From [Clostridium] innocuum (GTDB lineage Bacteria > Bacillota_I > Bacilli_A > Erysipelotrichales > Erysipelotrichaceae), in assembly GCA_012317185.1 (NCBI GenBank), contig CP048838.1, positions 1 to 64,000 of the forward strand: 64,000 nucleotides of DNA, read 5' to 3'. A program made the translations under genes and the position numbers. Every line of letters begins with the position of its first letter. Position 1 is the stretch's first letter. This document shows, piece after piece, positions 1 to 8,878 of this stretch. Under the pieces are notes generated by a model. It ran no database searches and was not told the DNA's origin. It saw only the letters and a program-made list of their open reading frames with translations.

Positions 1-1359
1 ATGTCTAATTTTGCCAAGGTACAGCTTGAGCAGATCTGGCAGAAGACACTTCAGCTCATAAATGAAAGTGCACATTTCGATGATGCCGTATTCAACGCAT
101 GGTATAAAGAAGATTCTCATCTCTTTGATATAGAGGATGATTTTGCGACCATTGTTGTTCCTTATAAGATCAACAAGCAGATCATGATGGATTCCATCGA
201 TCTGATTCAGCAAAAGCTGTCTGATGTTCTGGATATGAAGGTCTCCTGTCAAATCCTGCTCAAGAGCGAAGTGGATATGCTTCAGCCATCATCTGTCATT
301 AAAAGAAGAAATGAAATTTTATTTGAAGACAAAGTAAAAAAAGAGTACACCTTCGACAGCTTTGTCGTAGGGAAAAACAACCGGGAGGCTCACGCTGCGG
401 CATTGTCCGTATGCTATTATCCCGGTAAATTCAACAATCCGTTGTTTATATTCGGAAATTCAGGCCTGGGGAAAACCCATCTGCTGCATGCCATCGGCAA
501 TTACGTCAAGGCAAACAAGGCGGATGAAAAGGTTTTATACATTTACAGTGAGGACTTCGTCACCTTGCTGATTGAGGCGATGAAAAACAAGACGGTTGAG
601 GACGTAAAGGAAATGATCTGTTCGGTGGACTATCTGCTGATTGATGATATCCAGCGTCTGAAGCAGAGCACCTCACAGGAAATCTTCTTCAATATGTATA
701 ACAAGCTCATTTCCGACAACAAACAGATTGTCATTACCAGTGATATTCATCCTACAGAGCTGAAGGGAATTGAAAACCGTCTGATATCCCGCTTTTCCAG
801 CGGTCTGTCCGTATCGGTAGGGTCTCCGGAATTTGAAACTGCGAAAGCTATTCTGCAGAAAAAGATGGAAGGCCGCAGCGATGAAATCATGATTGATGAC
901 GAGGTTCTCGATTATCTGGCAACCCGCTTTGCAAGTGATGTCAGAAAACTGGAGGGAACGCTCAACGAGCTGTTCTTTAAAGCAATATTATATAATCCCG
1001 AGCGGATTGATATCACCTTCGCGAAAGAAATATTCAAAGAAAATCCGATTGTTGTAAAGCAGGAGGATGAACTAACGCCGAAGAGGATAAAGAATGCGGT
1101 ATGCGAATACTATGGTCTGACCAGAACCCAGATCGAATCAAAATCAAGAACCAAAAATATCGCCAATGCGCGTCATATCGCAATATACCTGTGCAGGACG
1201 CATCTGGAAATGCCGTTTGCCAAAATCGGTTTTGAATTTGGAAACCGTGATCATTCCACGATCATGTCCTCGTATGAAAAAATGATGAAGCTGTTAAAGG
1301 AAAAGGAAACATTTCAACAGGCAGTCATGCAGATTGAAAGTAATTTGGGGATAAAATAG
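1..1359 (+). CDS. dnaA: Chromosomal replication initiator DnaA
   Basis: DnaA binds DnaA boxes at oriC, forms an ATP-dependent filament and opens the origin for helicase loading. The 452-residue protein has full family length. Domain I covers about residues 1-80 and a short linker follows. The AAA+ core has Walker A GNSGLGKT at 152-159 and Walker B LLIDDIQ at about 212-218. The C-terminal helix-turn-helix has the box-binding signature RDHSTIM at about 416-422. The window opens on its ATG, so its promoter and ribosome site are not visible. The next gene is dnaN, 150 bases away across a box-containing gap, as in most Firmicutes. The call is secure. Confidence 0.98.
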   Translation: MSNFAKVQLEQIWQKTLQLINESAHFDDAVFNAWYKEDSHLFDIEDDFATIVVPYKINKQIMMDSIDLIQQKLSDVLDMKVSCQILLKSEVDMLQPSSVIKRRNEILFEDKVKKEYTFDSFVVGKNNREAHAAALSVCYYPGKFNNPLFIFGNSGLGKTHLLHAIGNYVKANKADEKVLYIYSEDFVTLLIEAMKNKTVEDVKEMICSVDYLLIDDIQRLKQSTSQEIFFNMYNKLISDNKQIVITSDIHPTELKGIENRLISRFSSGLSVSVGSPEFETAKAILQKKMEGRSDEIMIDDEVLDYLATRFASDVRKLEGTLNELFFKAILYNPERIDITFAKEIFKENPIVVKQEDELTPKRIKNAVCEYYGLTRTQIESKSRTKNIANARHIAIYLCRTHLEMPFAKIGFEFGNRDHSTIMSSYEKMMKLLKEKETFQQAVMQIESNLGIK

Positions 1360-1509
1360 CTAAGATATCCACATGTTTAAACTTTTCATCCACAGCAAAA
1401 TTTGTTAAAATAAGCCTATGTTCAAAGTGTTTTTATAGCTTTTCCACACTTTCCACATACTTATTATTGTTTATTTACTTATAAAACATAAAAGAAGGGA
1501 GCATCACCC
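1360..1509. other. Putative oriC segment with DnaA boxes (dnaA-dnaN gap)
   Basis: The gap is AT-rich and holds a same-direction cluster of near-consensus DnaA boxes (consensus TTATCCACA): ATATCCACA at 1365-1373, TCATCCACA at 1386-1394, TTTTCCACA at 1440-1448 and a weaker CTTTCCACA at 1449-1457. The last two are directly abutting. An almost pure A/T stretch follows at 1460-1490, just before the dnaN ribosome site (AGAAGGGA, about 1493-1500). Boxes followed by an AT-rich unwinding element match the downstream half of a Firmicutes origin. The part upstream of dnaA lies outside the window. That this is the working origin is inferred from layout. Confidence 0.75.
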
Positions 1510-2628
1510 ATGTACTTTAAGGTGTCTAAAAAAGAATTCTACAATGCATTATCTGTGGCATCCCGTGCCATCTCTACATTTTCACCACTTCCTGCGTTCT
1601 CCGGTATTAAGATTGACGCAAAAGAAGATTGTCTGATTCTGACCGGAAGTGATTCGGATGTATCCATTCAGACGAAACTGACAAAATCGGAAGAATGTGT
1701 TCTTGAGATTCGTGATATGGGATCAATCGTTATTGAAGCTAAGTATATTCTGGAAATCGTTCGTAAGATTGATGCTGATGAAATCGAGTTTGAAATGATT
1801 GACGGTTCCCTGACTAAAATCAGTGGAAACACTGCAGAGTTCAGAATCAATGGAATGCGTGCAAATGAGTATCCGGCTATCGACTTCTCCAAACCGAAGG
1901 AATGCTTTGCATTAAAAGAGGAAACACTGAAGAAAGTGATTTTGCAGACCAGCTTTGCGACAAGTGATAAAGAAACACGTCCGGTACTGACCGGTGTGAA
2001 TTTCCACTGTGAAGGCAATACGCTGCACTGTGTCGCTACCGATTCCTATCGTCTTGCAAAGAAAACGATTGATATCAGCGAATCCCTGAACTTCAATATC
2101 ACCATACCTGCCAAATCCCTGTCCGAGGTTGTTAAAACACTGGAAGGTGAAGGAGAGGTGGAAATTGCAGTCAATGATAAAAAAGCGCAGTTTATCATTC
2201 ATGACACAATCGTACAGACGCGACTGATTGACGGTGTATATCCGGAAACAAGCCGACTGATTCCTTTACAGTTTGACTACGAGCTGACAATCGATTCCCG
2301 TGATCTTCTCAATGCTATTGACCGTGCAAGCTTTATTAAAAATGACGGGGTTTCCGTTATTAAATTCAGTCTGAGTGAGCAGGAATGCGTGCTTTCCAGC
2401 AAGTCCGTGGAAGTAGGATCCTCCACTGAGGTTTTAAGCAGTGCCAGCTTCACAGGAAACTCTCTGGAAATCAGCTGTAACGGACGATATGTCTTTGACG
2501 CAATCAAGGCATTGAGCGGCAGTCTGGTAATCTTCCGCCTCTGTGGAGAAATGAAGCCGTTTATCATTAAATCTGTGGATGATGATAATGTTTTACAGCT
2601 GGTACTTCCAGTCAGAACCTATGCATAA
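1510..2628 (+). CDS. dnaN: DNA polymerase III beta subunit (sliding clamp)
   Basis: DnaN forms the ring-shaped dimer that tethers DNA polymerase III and repair enzymes such as MutS and MutL to DNA. The protein has 372 residues, the usual length for three repeated clamp domains of about 120 residues each. It begins MYFKVSKKEF and ends in the family-typical LVLPVRTYA. A good ribosome site (AGAAGGGA) lies 9 bases before the ATG. The gene follows the origin gap after dnaA and is closed by a hairpin terminator, so the downstream yaaA-recF-gyr genes have their own promoter. Several reverse-strand open frames inside it are shadows. Confidence 0.98.
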   Translation: MYFKVSKKEFYNALSVASRAISTFSPLPAFSGIKIDAKEDCLILTGSDSDVSIQTKLTKSEECVLEIRDMGSIVIEAKYILEIVRKIDADEIEFEMIDGSLTKISGNTAEFRINGMRANEYPAIDFSKPKECFALKEETLKKVILQTSFATSDKETRPVLTGVNFHCEGNTLHCVATDSYRLAKKTIDISESLNFNITIPAKSLSEVVKTLEGEGEVEIAVNDKKAQFIIHDTIVQTRLIDGVYPETSRLIPLQFDYELTIDSRDLLNAIDRASFIKNDGVSVIKFSLSEQECVLSSKSVEVGSSTEVLSSASFTGNSLEISCNGRYVFDAIKALSGSLVIFRLCGEMKPFIIKSVDDDNVLQLVLPVRTYA

Positions 2629-2633
2629 ACAAC

Positions 2634-2666
2634 AGGCAGTAAGGGGAACATCCTGCTGCCTTTTTC
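2634..2666 (+). terminator. Intrinsic terminator after dnaN
   Basis: AGGCAG pairs with CTGCCT around an inner AGG/CCT pairing, followed by TTTTTC. It lies 5 bases after the dnaN stop codon and separates dnaA-dnaN from the next transcription unit. Confidence 0.75.
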
Positions 2667-2779
2667 TATGTATTTTAACAAAAGTAGACCTTTTTCAGGA
2701 ATGGAACGCAGCGTTTGAAAAGCGAATAAATTTACATGTGAAAAATGATGCAGAAAAGTTTGAAAACCATAGGAAAAAC

Positions 2780-2808
2780 TAACAAAAAACCTTTAAATAT
2801 GATATAAT
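2780..2808 (+). promoter_or_regulatory. Extended -10 promoter for yaaA-recF-gyrB-gyrA
   Basis: TATAAT at 2803-2808 is preceded by TG with one base between (extended -10). The -35 (TAACAA, about 2780-2785) is weak, as is normal for this promoter class. It lies about 28 bases before the yaaA start and just after the dnaN terminator. Confidence 0.65.
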
Positions 2809-2835
2809 ATATAGGAATGTGAAAGAGGTTTTATA

Positions 2836-3039
2836 ATGGATATAAAGATAACCGGTGAATACATAACATTAGGTCAGCTGCTTAAAATGACGGATTTTAT
2901 CCAGAGCGGCGGTGAAGCAAAATTTGCGGTAAAATCCCTGAAAATCAACGTGAACGGGGAACAGGAAAACCGCAGAGGACGCAAGCTGTATGCAGGTGAT
3001 GTCATTGACATTGAGGGCAGCGTATTTTCTTTGTCATGA
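2836..3039 (+). CDS. yaaA: S4-domain RNA-binding protein YaaA
   Basis: This is a 67-residue protein consisting of one S4 RNA-binding fold, with the typical GGEAKFAVKSLKINVNGEQ-like centre and a conserved GRKLYAGD motif near residue 50. The family sits between dnaN and recF in most Firmicutes and is linked to ribosome assembly (family knowledge). GAAAGAGG (about 2820-2827) serves as the ribosome site. The stop overlaps the recF start by four bases (ATGA), which implies translational coupling. Length and context both fit. Confidence 0.93.
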   Translation: MDIKITGEYITLGQLLKMTDFIQSGGEAKFAVKSLKINVNGEQENRRGRKLYAGDVIDIEGSVFSLS

Positions 3040-4136
3040 GACTGGAATCACTTCGTCTTCATAATTTTCGCAATTATGCAGATGTAAATGTCAGTTTTAC
3101 CGACGGCATTCATATTCTGACAGGAAAGAATGCACAGGGAAAGACCAACCTGCTGGAATCTATCCTTTATTTATCAACGACCAGATCCCATCGAACCAGT
3201 GAAGATAAAGATCTAATCAAAGAAGGTGAGCAGGCCTTCTTTATTAAAGCCTTGATTGCAAAGGAACAGAAAACGGAGGAAATCCGTGTGACAGTAAATG
3301 AAAAGGGGAAAAATCTTTTTATTTATCAGAATCCCGTGAATCGCGTCAGTGACTTCATAGGTGAATTTAACTCCGTTATGTTCTGTCCGGATGATATGAA
3401 TCTGTTTCAGGCCTCTCCCCGCGTCAGAAGACGCTTTGTGGACATGGAGCTGAGTAAGATAAGTAAGAAGTATGTATCGACGCTTTACGTCGCTACACGG
3501 CTCTTAAAAGAGCGGAATGCTTATCTGAAGCAGGAACGGGTGGACCGCTCCTATCTCGAGGTCTTAACCTCACAGCTTGTGGATGCATCTGTTGTCATCA
3601 TGAAGCAGCGGCATTTCTTTCTGGAGGAGCTGCTGGACAAATGCAGGACATTTTACCGCCAGCTTTCCAATGATGATACGGATATAACGGTTCGCTATCT
3701 CAGCTGTGTTCCTTTCTCGGACAGTGAGGAAGCGCTGAAGGAAGCTCTGCTGAAGAAATATCAAAAGCATCAGGATCGTGACCTGCTGTTGAAACAGACG
3801 ACGGCCGGTATTCATAAAGAGGATTTTATCTTTGAAATGAACGGGCACGAGCTTGTCAGCTTTGCTTCCCAGGGACAGAAGCGAAGTGTATTGCTGGCAT
3901 TGAAAATCGGTATGATTCATATGATCCATGAAATCATACAGGAATATCCGGTGTTATTGCTGGATGATGTATTTTCGGAGCTGGACAGCTATCGAAAACA
4001 GGAATTATTAAAATCTCTGCCCAAAGAGGTGCAGATTTTCATCTCCACAACAGATTTTGTGGAAATGGATGATATGAAAAGTGATCGCAGAGTCACGTTG
4101 TGGAATGTAAGCAACGGTACAATCGAGAGATGTTAG
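3036..4136 (+). CDS. recF: DNA replication and repair protein RecF
   Basis: RecF is an SMC-like ATPase that works with RecO and RecR to load RecA at single-strand gaps. The 366-residue protein has full length. Walker A GKNAQGKTN lies at about residues 30-38, the ABC-type signature SQGQKR at about 284-289, and Walker B LLLDDVFSELD at about 306-316. The start overlaps yaaA by four bases. The stop codon is followed immediately by AGGAGG, the gyrB ribosome site. recR lies further down the window. The remB gene found between recF and gyrB in Bacillus is absent. Confidence 0.97.
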   Translation: MRLESLRLHNFRNYADVNVSFTDGIHILTGKNAQGKTNLLESILYLSTTRSHRTSEDKDLIKEGEQAFFIKALIAKEQKTEEIRVTVNEKGKNLFIYQNPVNRVSDFIGEFNSVMFCPDDMNLFQASPRVRRRFVDMELSKISKKYVSTLYVATRLLKERNAYLKQERVDRSYLEVLTSQLVDASVVIMKQRHFFLEELLDKCRTFYRQLSNDDTDITVRYLSCVPFSDSEEALKEALLKKYQKHQDRDLLLKQTTAGIHKEDFIFEMNGHELVSFASQGQKRSVLLALKIGMIHMIHEIIQEYPVLLLDDVFSELDSYRKQELLKSLPKEVQIFISTTDFVEMDDMKSDRRVTLWNVSNGTIERC

Positions 4137-4147
4137 GAGGATGAACT

Positions 4148-6091
4148 ATGGATGAGAATCAGATGAAAGAAATCGAAGAAATGGAAGATAAGGTTGATCA
4201 TTCTTATACGGCTGATGATATTCAGGTCCTGGAAGGACTGGAAGCTGTACGGAAACGACCTGGTATGTATATCGGTTCTACCAGTGAGAGAGGTCTTCAT
4301 CACCTTGTCTGGGAAATCGTTGATAACTCGATCGATGAGGCTCTTGCCGGATTCGCTACGGATATTGAAATAACGATTGAAAAAAATAACATCATCCGTG
4401 TTGAGGATAATGGTCGAGGTATGCCGACGGGAATCGTTGAAAAGACAGGAATATCCGGTGTGGAAACGATTTTTACTGTACTGCATGCCGGTGGTAAATT
4501 CGGCGGTGGTGCTTATAAGGTTTCCGGAGGTCTGCATGGTGTCGGTGCCAGTGTTGTTAATGCATTGAGTGAATGGCTGGAGGTTAACGTACATCAGAAC
4601 GGACATGAGTTTTTCCTTCGTTTTGAAGACGGAGGCAAGGCAACAGGACCTTTGAAAATCATCAATGACAGCGAAAAGCATGGTTCCATTGTGCGTTTCA
4701 AGGCAGATCCTGAAATCTTTCAGGAAACACAGGAATATGATTTTGATACTTTGAATGCACGTATTCGTCAGCTGGCTTTCCTGAACAAAAGCATTCGTCT
4801 GGTGCTTTGTGATGAACGGGAAGCGGAGCCGAAGAGAATTGAATATAAATACGATGGCGGTATTCGCCAGTATGTGGAATATCTGAATAAGAACAAAACA
4901 CCGCTGCATGAAGAGGTTGTGTATGTGGAAGGGATAGAGGACGGGATTCTTGCGGAAATCGCCATGCAGTATAACGATGGCTACATTCCAAGCATCTATT
5001 CCTTCTGTAACAACATCAACACGATGGAAGGCGGAACGCATGAGGATGGCTTCCGACTCGCTCTGACAAGGATTATCAATGCCTATGCGAGAGAGCAGGG
5101 AATGATAAAAAAAGACGAGACACTGGCTGGAGATGATGTGCGTGAGGGATTAACGGCAATTATCTCGGTAAAGCACCCCGATCCGCAGTATGAAGGACAG
5201 ACAAAGACGAAGCTGGGAAACTCAGAGGTACGAAAAATTGTTTCCAGTATACTGGGTGAACAGCTGGACCGTTTCTTCATGGAGAATCCGGAAACAGCAA
5301 AGATTATTGTAGATAAGGCGATTCTTGCGAGCAAGGCACGTCTTGCGGCAAAAAAGGCAAGAGAGCTGACAAGAAGAAAATCAGCCCTGGAAATCACATC
5401 ACTGCCCGGTAAGCTTGCGGATTGTTCCAGCAAGGATGCCTCAGAATGTGAAATCTATATCGTCGAGGGTGATTCCGCCGGCGGAAGTGCAAAGCAGGGA
5501 AGAAATTCCAAGTTTCAGGCAATTCTGCCACTGCGTGGTAAGATATTGAACGTCGAGAAGGCACGTTTGCAGAGAATCTTCGAAAATAATGAAATTCGCT
5601 CTATGATCACAGCATTCGGCTGTGGAATCGGAGAGGAAATGGATGTCAGTAAGCTGCGTTATCATAAAATTATTATCATGACCGATGCCGATGTCGATGG
5701 TGCGCATATCTGTACACTGATGCTGACATTCTTCTACCGTTACCTGCGTCCGATCATTGAGGGTGGCTATGTATATATCGCCATGCCTCCGCTGTTCAAG
5801 GTTGCCAAGGGAAACCGTGTGGAATATGTATATAAAGAGGAAGAAGTGGAAACGGTACGTGCTTCTATGGGTGAGAATGTAAACGTACAGCGATATAAAG
5901 GTCTGGGAGAGATGAATCCGGAGCAGCTGTGGGAGACAACCATGGACCCAGCATTCCGTACGCTGAAGCAGGTAAATATTGATGATGCTATGGAAGCTGA
6001 CAGTATTTTTGAAATGCTGATGGGAGAAGAAGTTGAACCAAGACGTGACTTTATTCAGGAAAATGCAATCTATGCAACACTAGATATCTAA
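4148..6091 (+). CDS. gyrB: DNA gyrase subunit B
   Basis: GyrB is the ATPase subunit of gyrase, which introduces negative supercoils. The 647-residue protein has a GHKL ATPase domain (VDNSIDEA near residue 60; GLHGVGASVVNALS near 130), a transducer domain, a Toprim domain with EGDSAGGSAKQGR at about 440-452 and DADVDGAH at about 515-522, and the C-terminal GLGEMNPEQLWETTMDP signature. The length is that of a Gram-positive GyrB without the proteobacterial insert. AGGAGG lies 7 bases before the ATG and overlaps the end of recF. gyrA follows 16 bases on in the same operon. Confidence 0.98.
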   Translation: MDENQMKEIEEMEDKVDHSYTADDIQVLEGLEAVRKRPGMYIGSTSERGLHHLVWEIVDNSIDEALAGFATDIEITIEKNNIIRVEDNGRGMPTGIVEKTGISGVETIFTVLHAGGKFGGGAYKVSGGLHGVGASVVNALSEWLEVNVHQNGHEFFLRFEDGGKATGPLKIINDSEKHGSIVRFKADPEIFQETQEYDFDTLNARIRQLAFLNKSIRLVLCDEREAEPKRIEYKYDGGIRQYVEYLNKNKTPLHEEVVYVEGIEDGILAEIAMQYNDGYIPSIYSFCNNINTMEGGTHEDGFRLALTRIINAYAREQGMIKKDETLAGDDVREGLTAIISVKHPDPQYEGQTKTKLGNSEVRKIVSSILGEQLDRFFMENPETAKIIVDKAILASKARLAAKKARELTRRKSALEITSLPGKLADCSSKDASECEIYIVEGDSAGGSAKQGRNSKFQAILPLRGKILNVEKARLQRIFENNEIRSMITAFGCGIGEEMDVSKLRYHKIIIMTDADVDGAHICTLMLTFFYRYLRPIIEGGYVYIAMPPLFKVAKGNRVEYVYKEEEVETVRASMGENVNVQRYKGLGEMNPEQLWETTMDPAFRTLKQVNIDDAMEADSIFEMLMGEEVEPRRDFIQENAIYATLDI

Positions 6092-6107
6092 GGAGGTGTA
6101 AGGGAAC

Positions 6108-8621
6108 ATGGATTTAAACAAGGAAAAACTGATTCAGGTAGATATTTCAAAAGAAATGAAAACCTCCTTTCTGGACTATTCAATGTCTGTAATCGTAGAT
6201 CGTGCACTGCCTGATGTTCGTGATGGAATGAAGCCTGTTCATCGCCGTATTCTGCATGCGATGAATGAGCTGGGAATTGTGGCAAGCAAGCCGTTTAAAA
6301 AGTCAGCGCGTATCGTTGGTGAAGTAATCGGTAAGTATCATCCGCACGGTGATACAGCCGTATATGACGCCATGGTTCGTATGGCACAGGACTTCAGCTA
6401 CCGCTACATGCTGGTACAGGGACATGGTAACTTCGGTTCCATGGATGGTGACGGTGCGGCGGCAATGCGTTATACCGAAGCCCGAATGTCTAAAATCGCT
6501 ATGGAAATGATGAAGGATATCAATAAGGATACCGTTGATTTCATACCCAACTATGACAATGAGGAAACTGAGCCGGCTGTGCTGCCTGCCAGATTCCCGA
6601 ATCTGCTGGTAAACGGTTCTGTCGGTATTGCGGTAGGTATGGCGACCAATATACCGCCGCATAATCTTACAGAAACGATAGACGCAACCTTTGCCATTAT
6701 GGATAATCCGGAGATTTCCGTTGTGGAGCTGATGGACAATTATATCAAGGGTCCTGATTTTCCAACAGGCGGTATCATTCTGGGAAGAGCCGGAATTCGA
6801 CAGGCATTTGAAACAGGACGCGGCTCCATCATGGTACGCAGTAAGCATCATCTGGAGGATATGGGCAACGGTAAGACAAGAATTGTTGTGACTGAAATCC
6901 CGTATCAGGTGAATAAAGCGAACCTGATTACCAAAATCGCAGACCTAGTAAGAGAAAAGCAGATTGAAGGTATCACTTATCTGAATGATGAATCAAACCG
7001 TGAGGGTATTCGAATCGTGATCGAGCTGCGTAAGGATGCTCAACCGGATGTTATTTTGAATCAGCTGTATCGTATGACACAGCTTCAGACCTCTTTCGGT
7101 GTCAACATGCTGGCACTGGTAGAGAAAACACCGAAGCAGATGGGAATCCGGGAGGCACTTCAGCATTATGTGAATCATCAGATTGACGTTACGGTACGCC
7201 GTACAAAATTTGAATTGAAAAAAGCTGAGGATCGTGCTCATATATTGGAAGGTTTGCGTATCGCACTGGATCACATTGATGAAATTATTCGTCTGATTCG
7301 CTCCAGTCAGAATGATGCGGAAGCAAGAACTGGTCTGATGGAGCAGTTTAAACTGACGGAGATTCAGGCAAATGCAATCCTGGAGATGCGTTTGCGTCGT
7401 TTAACAGGCTTGGAACGCGATAAGATTGAAAATGAATATCGAGAGCTGATGAATACGATAGCAGATTTACGTGATATTCTTGCAAACCATGATCGTGTTC
7501 TCGGGATTATCCGTGATGAGCTGACTGAGGTTAAAAATCGCTTTGGCGATGAGCGTCGTACAGAAATCAGTGAGGCAGATTACGATATGCAGGATGAAGA
7601 TTTAATTCCTGTTGAGGATGTTGTTATCACAATGACAACAAACGGTTATATCAAGCGTATGCCGACAGATACCTATCGTACACAGAACCGTGGAGGCCGC
7701 GGTGTGAAGGGTATGTCTGTAAATGAGGATGATATTGTTGATCTGCTGATTACAATGTCCACTCACGACTATCTGATGCTGTTTACCAATCTTGGCAAGG
7801 TTTACCGTATCAAAGGGTATAAGGTGCCGAATTCTGGTAGAACGGCTAAGGGCCTTCCGGTCGTGAATCTGTTAAATCTGGACAAGGAGGAGAAGGTGCG
7901 TGCACTTGTTCCTGTTCGTCCGGATAGTGAATCCTCCTTCCTGCTGTTCGTCACAAAGAATGGACTGGTTAAGCGAACACCGATGAGTGAATTCGATTCT
8001 ATACGTCAGAATGGTAAAATCGCCATTACACTTCGTGAATTTGATGAGCTGGTTGGTGTGAAGGAAACAACCGGAGATGATGAAATTATTATCGCAGGCT
8101 CCAATGGTAAGGCAGTTCGATTCCATGAAGATGATATTCGTGCTATGGGACGTACGGCAAGCGGTGTGAAGGGCTTTAATGTTGATGGCTCAATCGTAGT
8201 AGGTGCTGCTACTTCTAAAGAGGGAACACATCTGTTGGCTGTTAGTGAAAATGGTTATGGTAAGCGTACCGCTATTGAGGAATACCGTCTGACAACACGT
8301 GGAGCGAAGGGTGTAAAGACAATCAATGTTACCAATAAAACCGGTGAGCTTGTTTCCGTTCGCGCTGTAAATGGTGATGAGGATGCCATGATTGTTACAA
8401 ACTCCGGTATTATTATCCGAATATCTGTTGATGATATTGGTATTTACAGCCGTAATACTCAGGGTGTTAAGCTGATCAACGTGGCAGATGAAGAATCTGT
8501 TGCCAAGGTGGCTATTGTTGAAAAGGAAGAAGAGGAGCCGGAAGAAGCTGCAGCTGGTGAAGCTTTGGAAAATAATGAAGAAACTACGGAACAGATAATT
8601 GACAATCCTGTAGAAGAATGA
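6108..8621 (+). CDS. gyrA: DNA gyrase subunit A
   Basis: GyrA is the DNA breakage-reunion subunit that pairs with GyrB. The 837-residue protein has catalytic tyrosine Y122 in MRYTEARMS, the N-terminal gate domain, a coiled-coil tower, and a C-terminal beta-pinwheel with the GyrA-box (QNRGGRGVKG, near residue 525). It ends in an acidic tail of about 33 residues rich in Glu. The quinolone region reads HPHGDTAVYD, so residue 83 is threonine where E. coli has serine. Threonine is the natural residue here in some clostridia, so this alone does not show selected resistance. AAGGAGGTG before the start is a near-ideal ribosome site. Confidence 0.98.
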   Translation: MDLNKEKLIQVDISKEMKTSFLDYSMSVIVDRALPDVRDGMKPVHRRILHAMNELGIVASKPFKKSARIVGEVIGKYHPHGDTAVYDAMVRMAQDFSYRYMLVQGHGNFGSMDGDGAAAMRYTEARMSKIAMEMMKDINKDTVDFIPNYDNEETEPAVLPARFPNLLVNGSVGIAVGMATNIPPHNLTETIDATFAIMDNPEISVVELMDNYIKGPDFPTGGIILGRAGIRQAFETGRGSIMVRSKHHLEDMGNGKTRIVVTEIPYQVNKANLITKIADLVREKQIEGITYLNDESNREGIRIVIELRKDAQPDVILNQLYRMTQLQTSFGVNMLALVEKTPKQMGIREALQHYVNHQIDVTVRRTKFELKKAEDRAHILEGLRIALDHIDEIIRLIRSSQNDAEARTGLMEQFKLTEIQANAILEMRLRRLTGLERDKIENEYRELMNTIADLRDILANHDRVLGIIRDELTEVKNRFGDERRTEISEADYDMQDEDLIPVEDVVITMTTNGYIKRMPTDTYRTQNRGGRGVKGMSVNEDDIVDLLITMSTHDYLMLFTNLGKVYRIKGYKVPNSGRTAKGLPVVNLLNLDKEEKVRALVPVRPDSESSFLLFVTKNGLVKRTPMSEFDSIRQNGKIAITLREFDELVGVKETTGDDEIIIAGSNGKAVRFHEDDIRAMGRTASGVKGFNVDGSIVVGAATSKEGTHLLAVSENGYGKRTAIEEYRLTTRGAKGVKTINVTNKTGELVSVRAVNGDEDAMIVTNSGIIIRISVDDIGIYSRNTQGVKLINVADEESVAKVAIVEKEEEEPEEAAAGEALENNEETTEQIIDNPVEE

Positions 8622-8629
8622 TATAAAAT

Positions 8630-8857
8630 AATAAAACGTTGAAAAGGTCAAGTAAGAAAGCAGGCTACTTTCAGAGATATAACGGTAGGTGTGAGTTATA
8701 ATAGCTGCTTATGAAATCCGCCTTTGAGTGAATCAATGAACTATTAGTAGTTGATTACGGTAGCACCGTTATAGCTATGAGAGGGTATATCTTTATAGGT
8801 ATATCAAAAAGGGTGGCAACACGAGGTATCGTCCCTTTATGGACATACCTCTTTTTT
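8630..8857 (+). promoter_or_regulatory. Serine T-box riboswitch leader of serS
   Basis: This untranslated leader carries the conserved T-box AGGGTGGCAACACG at 8810-8823. It is followed by a terminator hairpin (GAGGTAT / ATACCTC, then TTTTTT, about 8823-8857). Upstream is a stem I whose distal loop contains GGTGTGAG. By alignment with the glyQS T-box layout (GAAA, specifier, then a pyrimidine-rich stretch and TTGAG), the specifier codon is TCC at 8717-8719, a serine codon. Uncharged tRNA-Ser is expected to favour the antiterminator and switch on serS. TATAAA just after the gyrA stop may be its -10. The T-box class is certain; the specifier position is inferred. Confidence 0.92.
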
Positions 8858-8878
8858 ATATTCTAGGAGGTTATGATT

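Noticed and set aside
2579..2782. 67-codon frame overlapping the dnaN end
   Set aside because: It crosses the dnaN terminator and has no ribosome site.
4133..5041. Long reverse-strand open frame (302 codons) opposite gyrB
   Set aside because: It is an antisense shadow of gyrB with no ribosome site or family-like features; codon structure follows gyrB.
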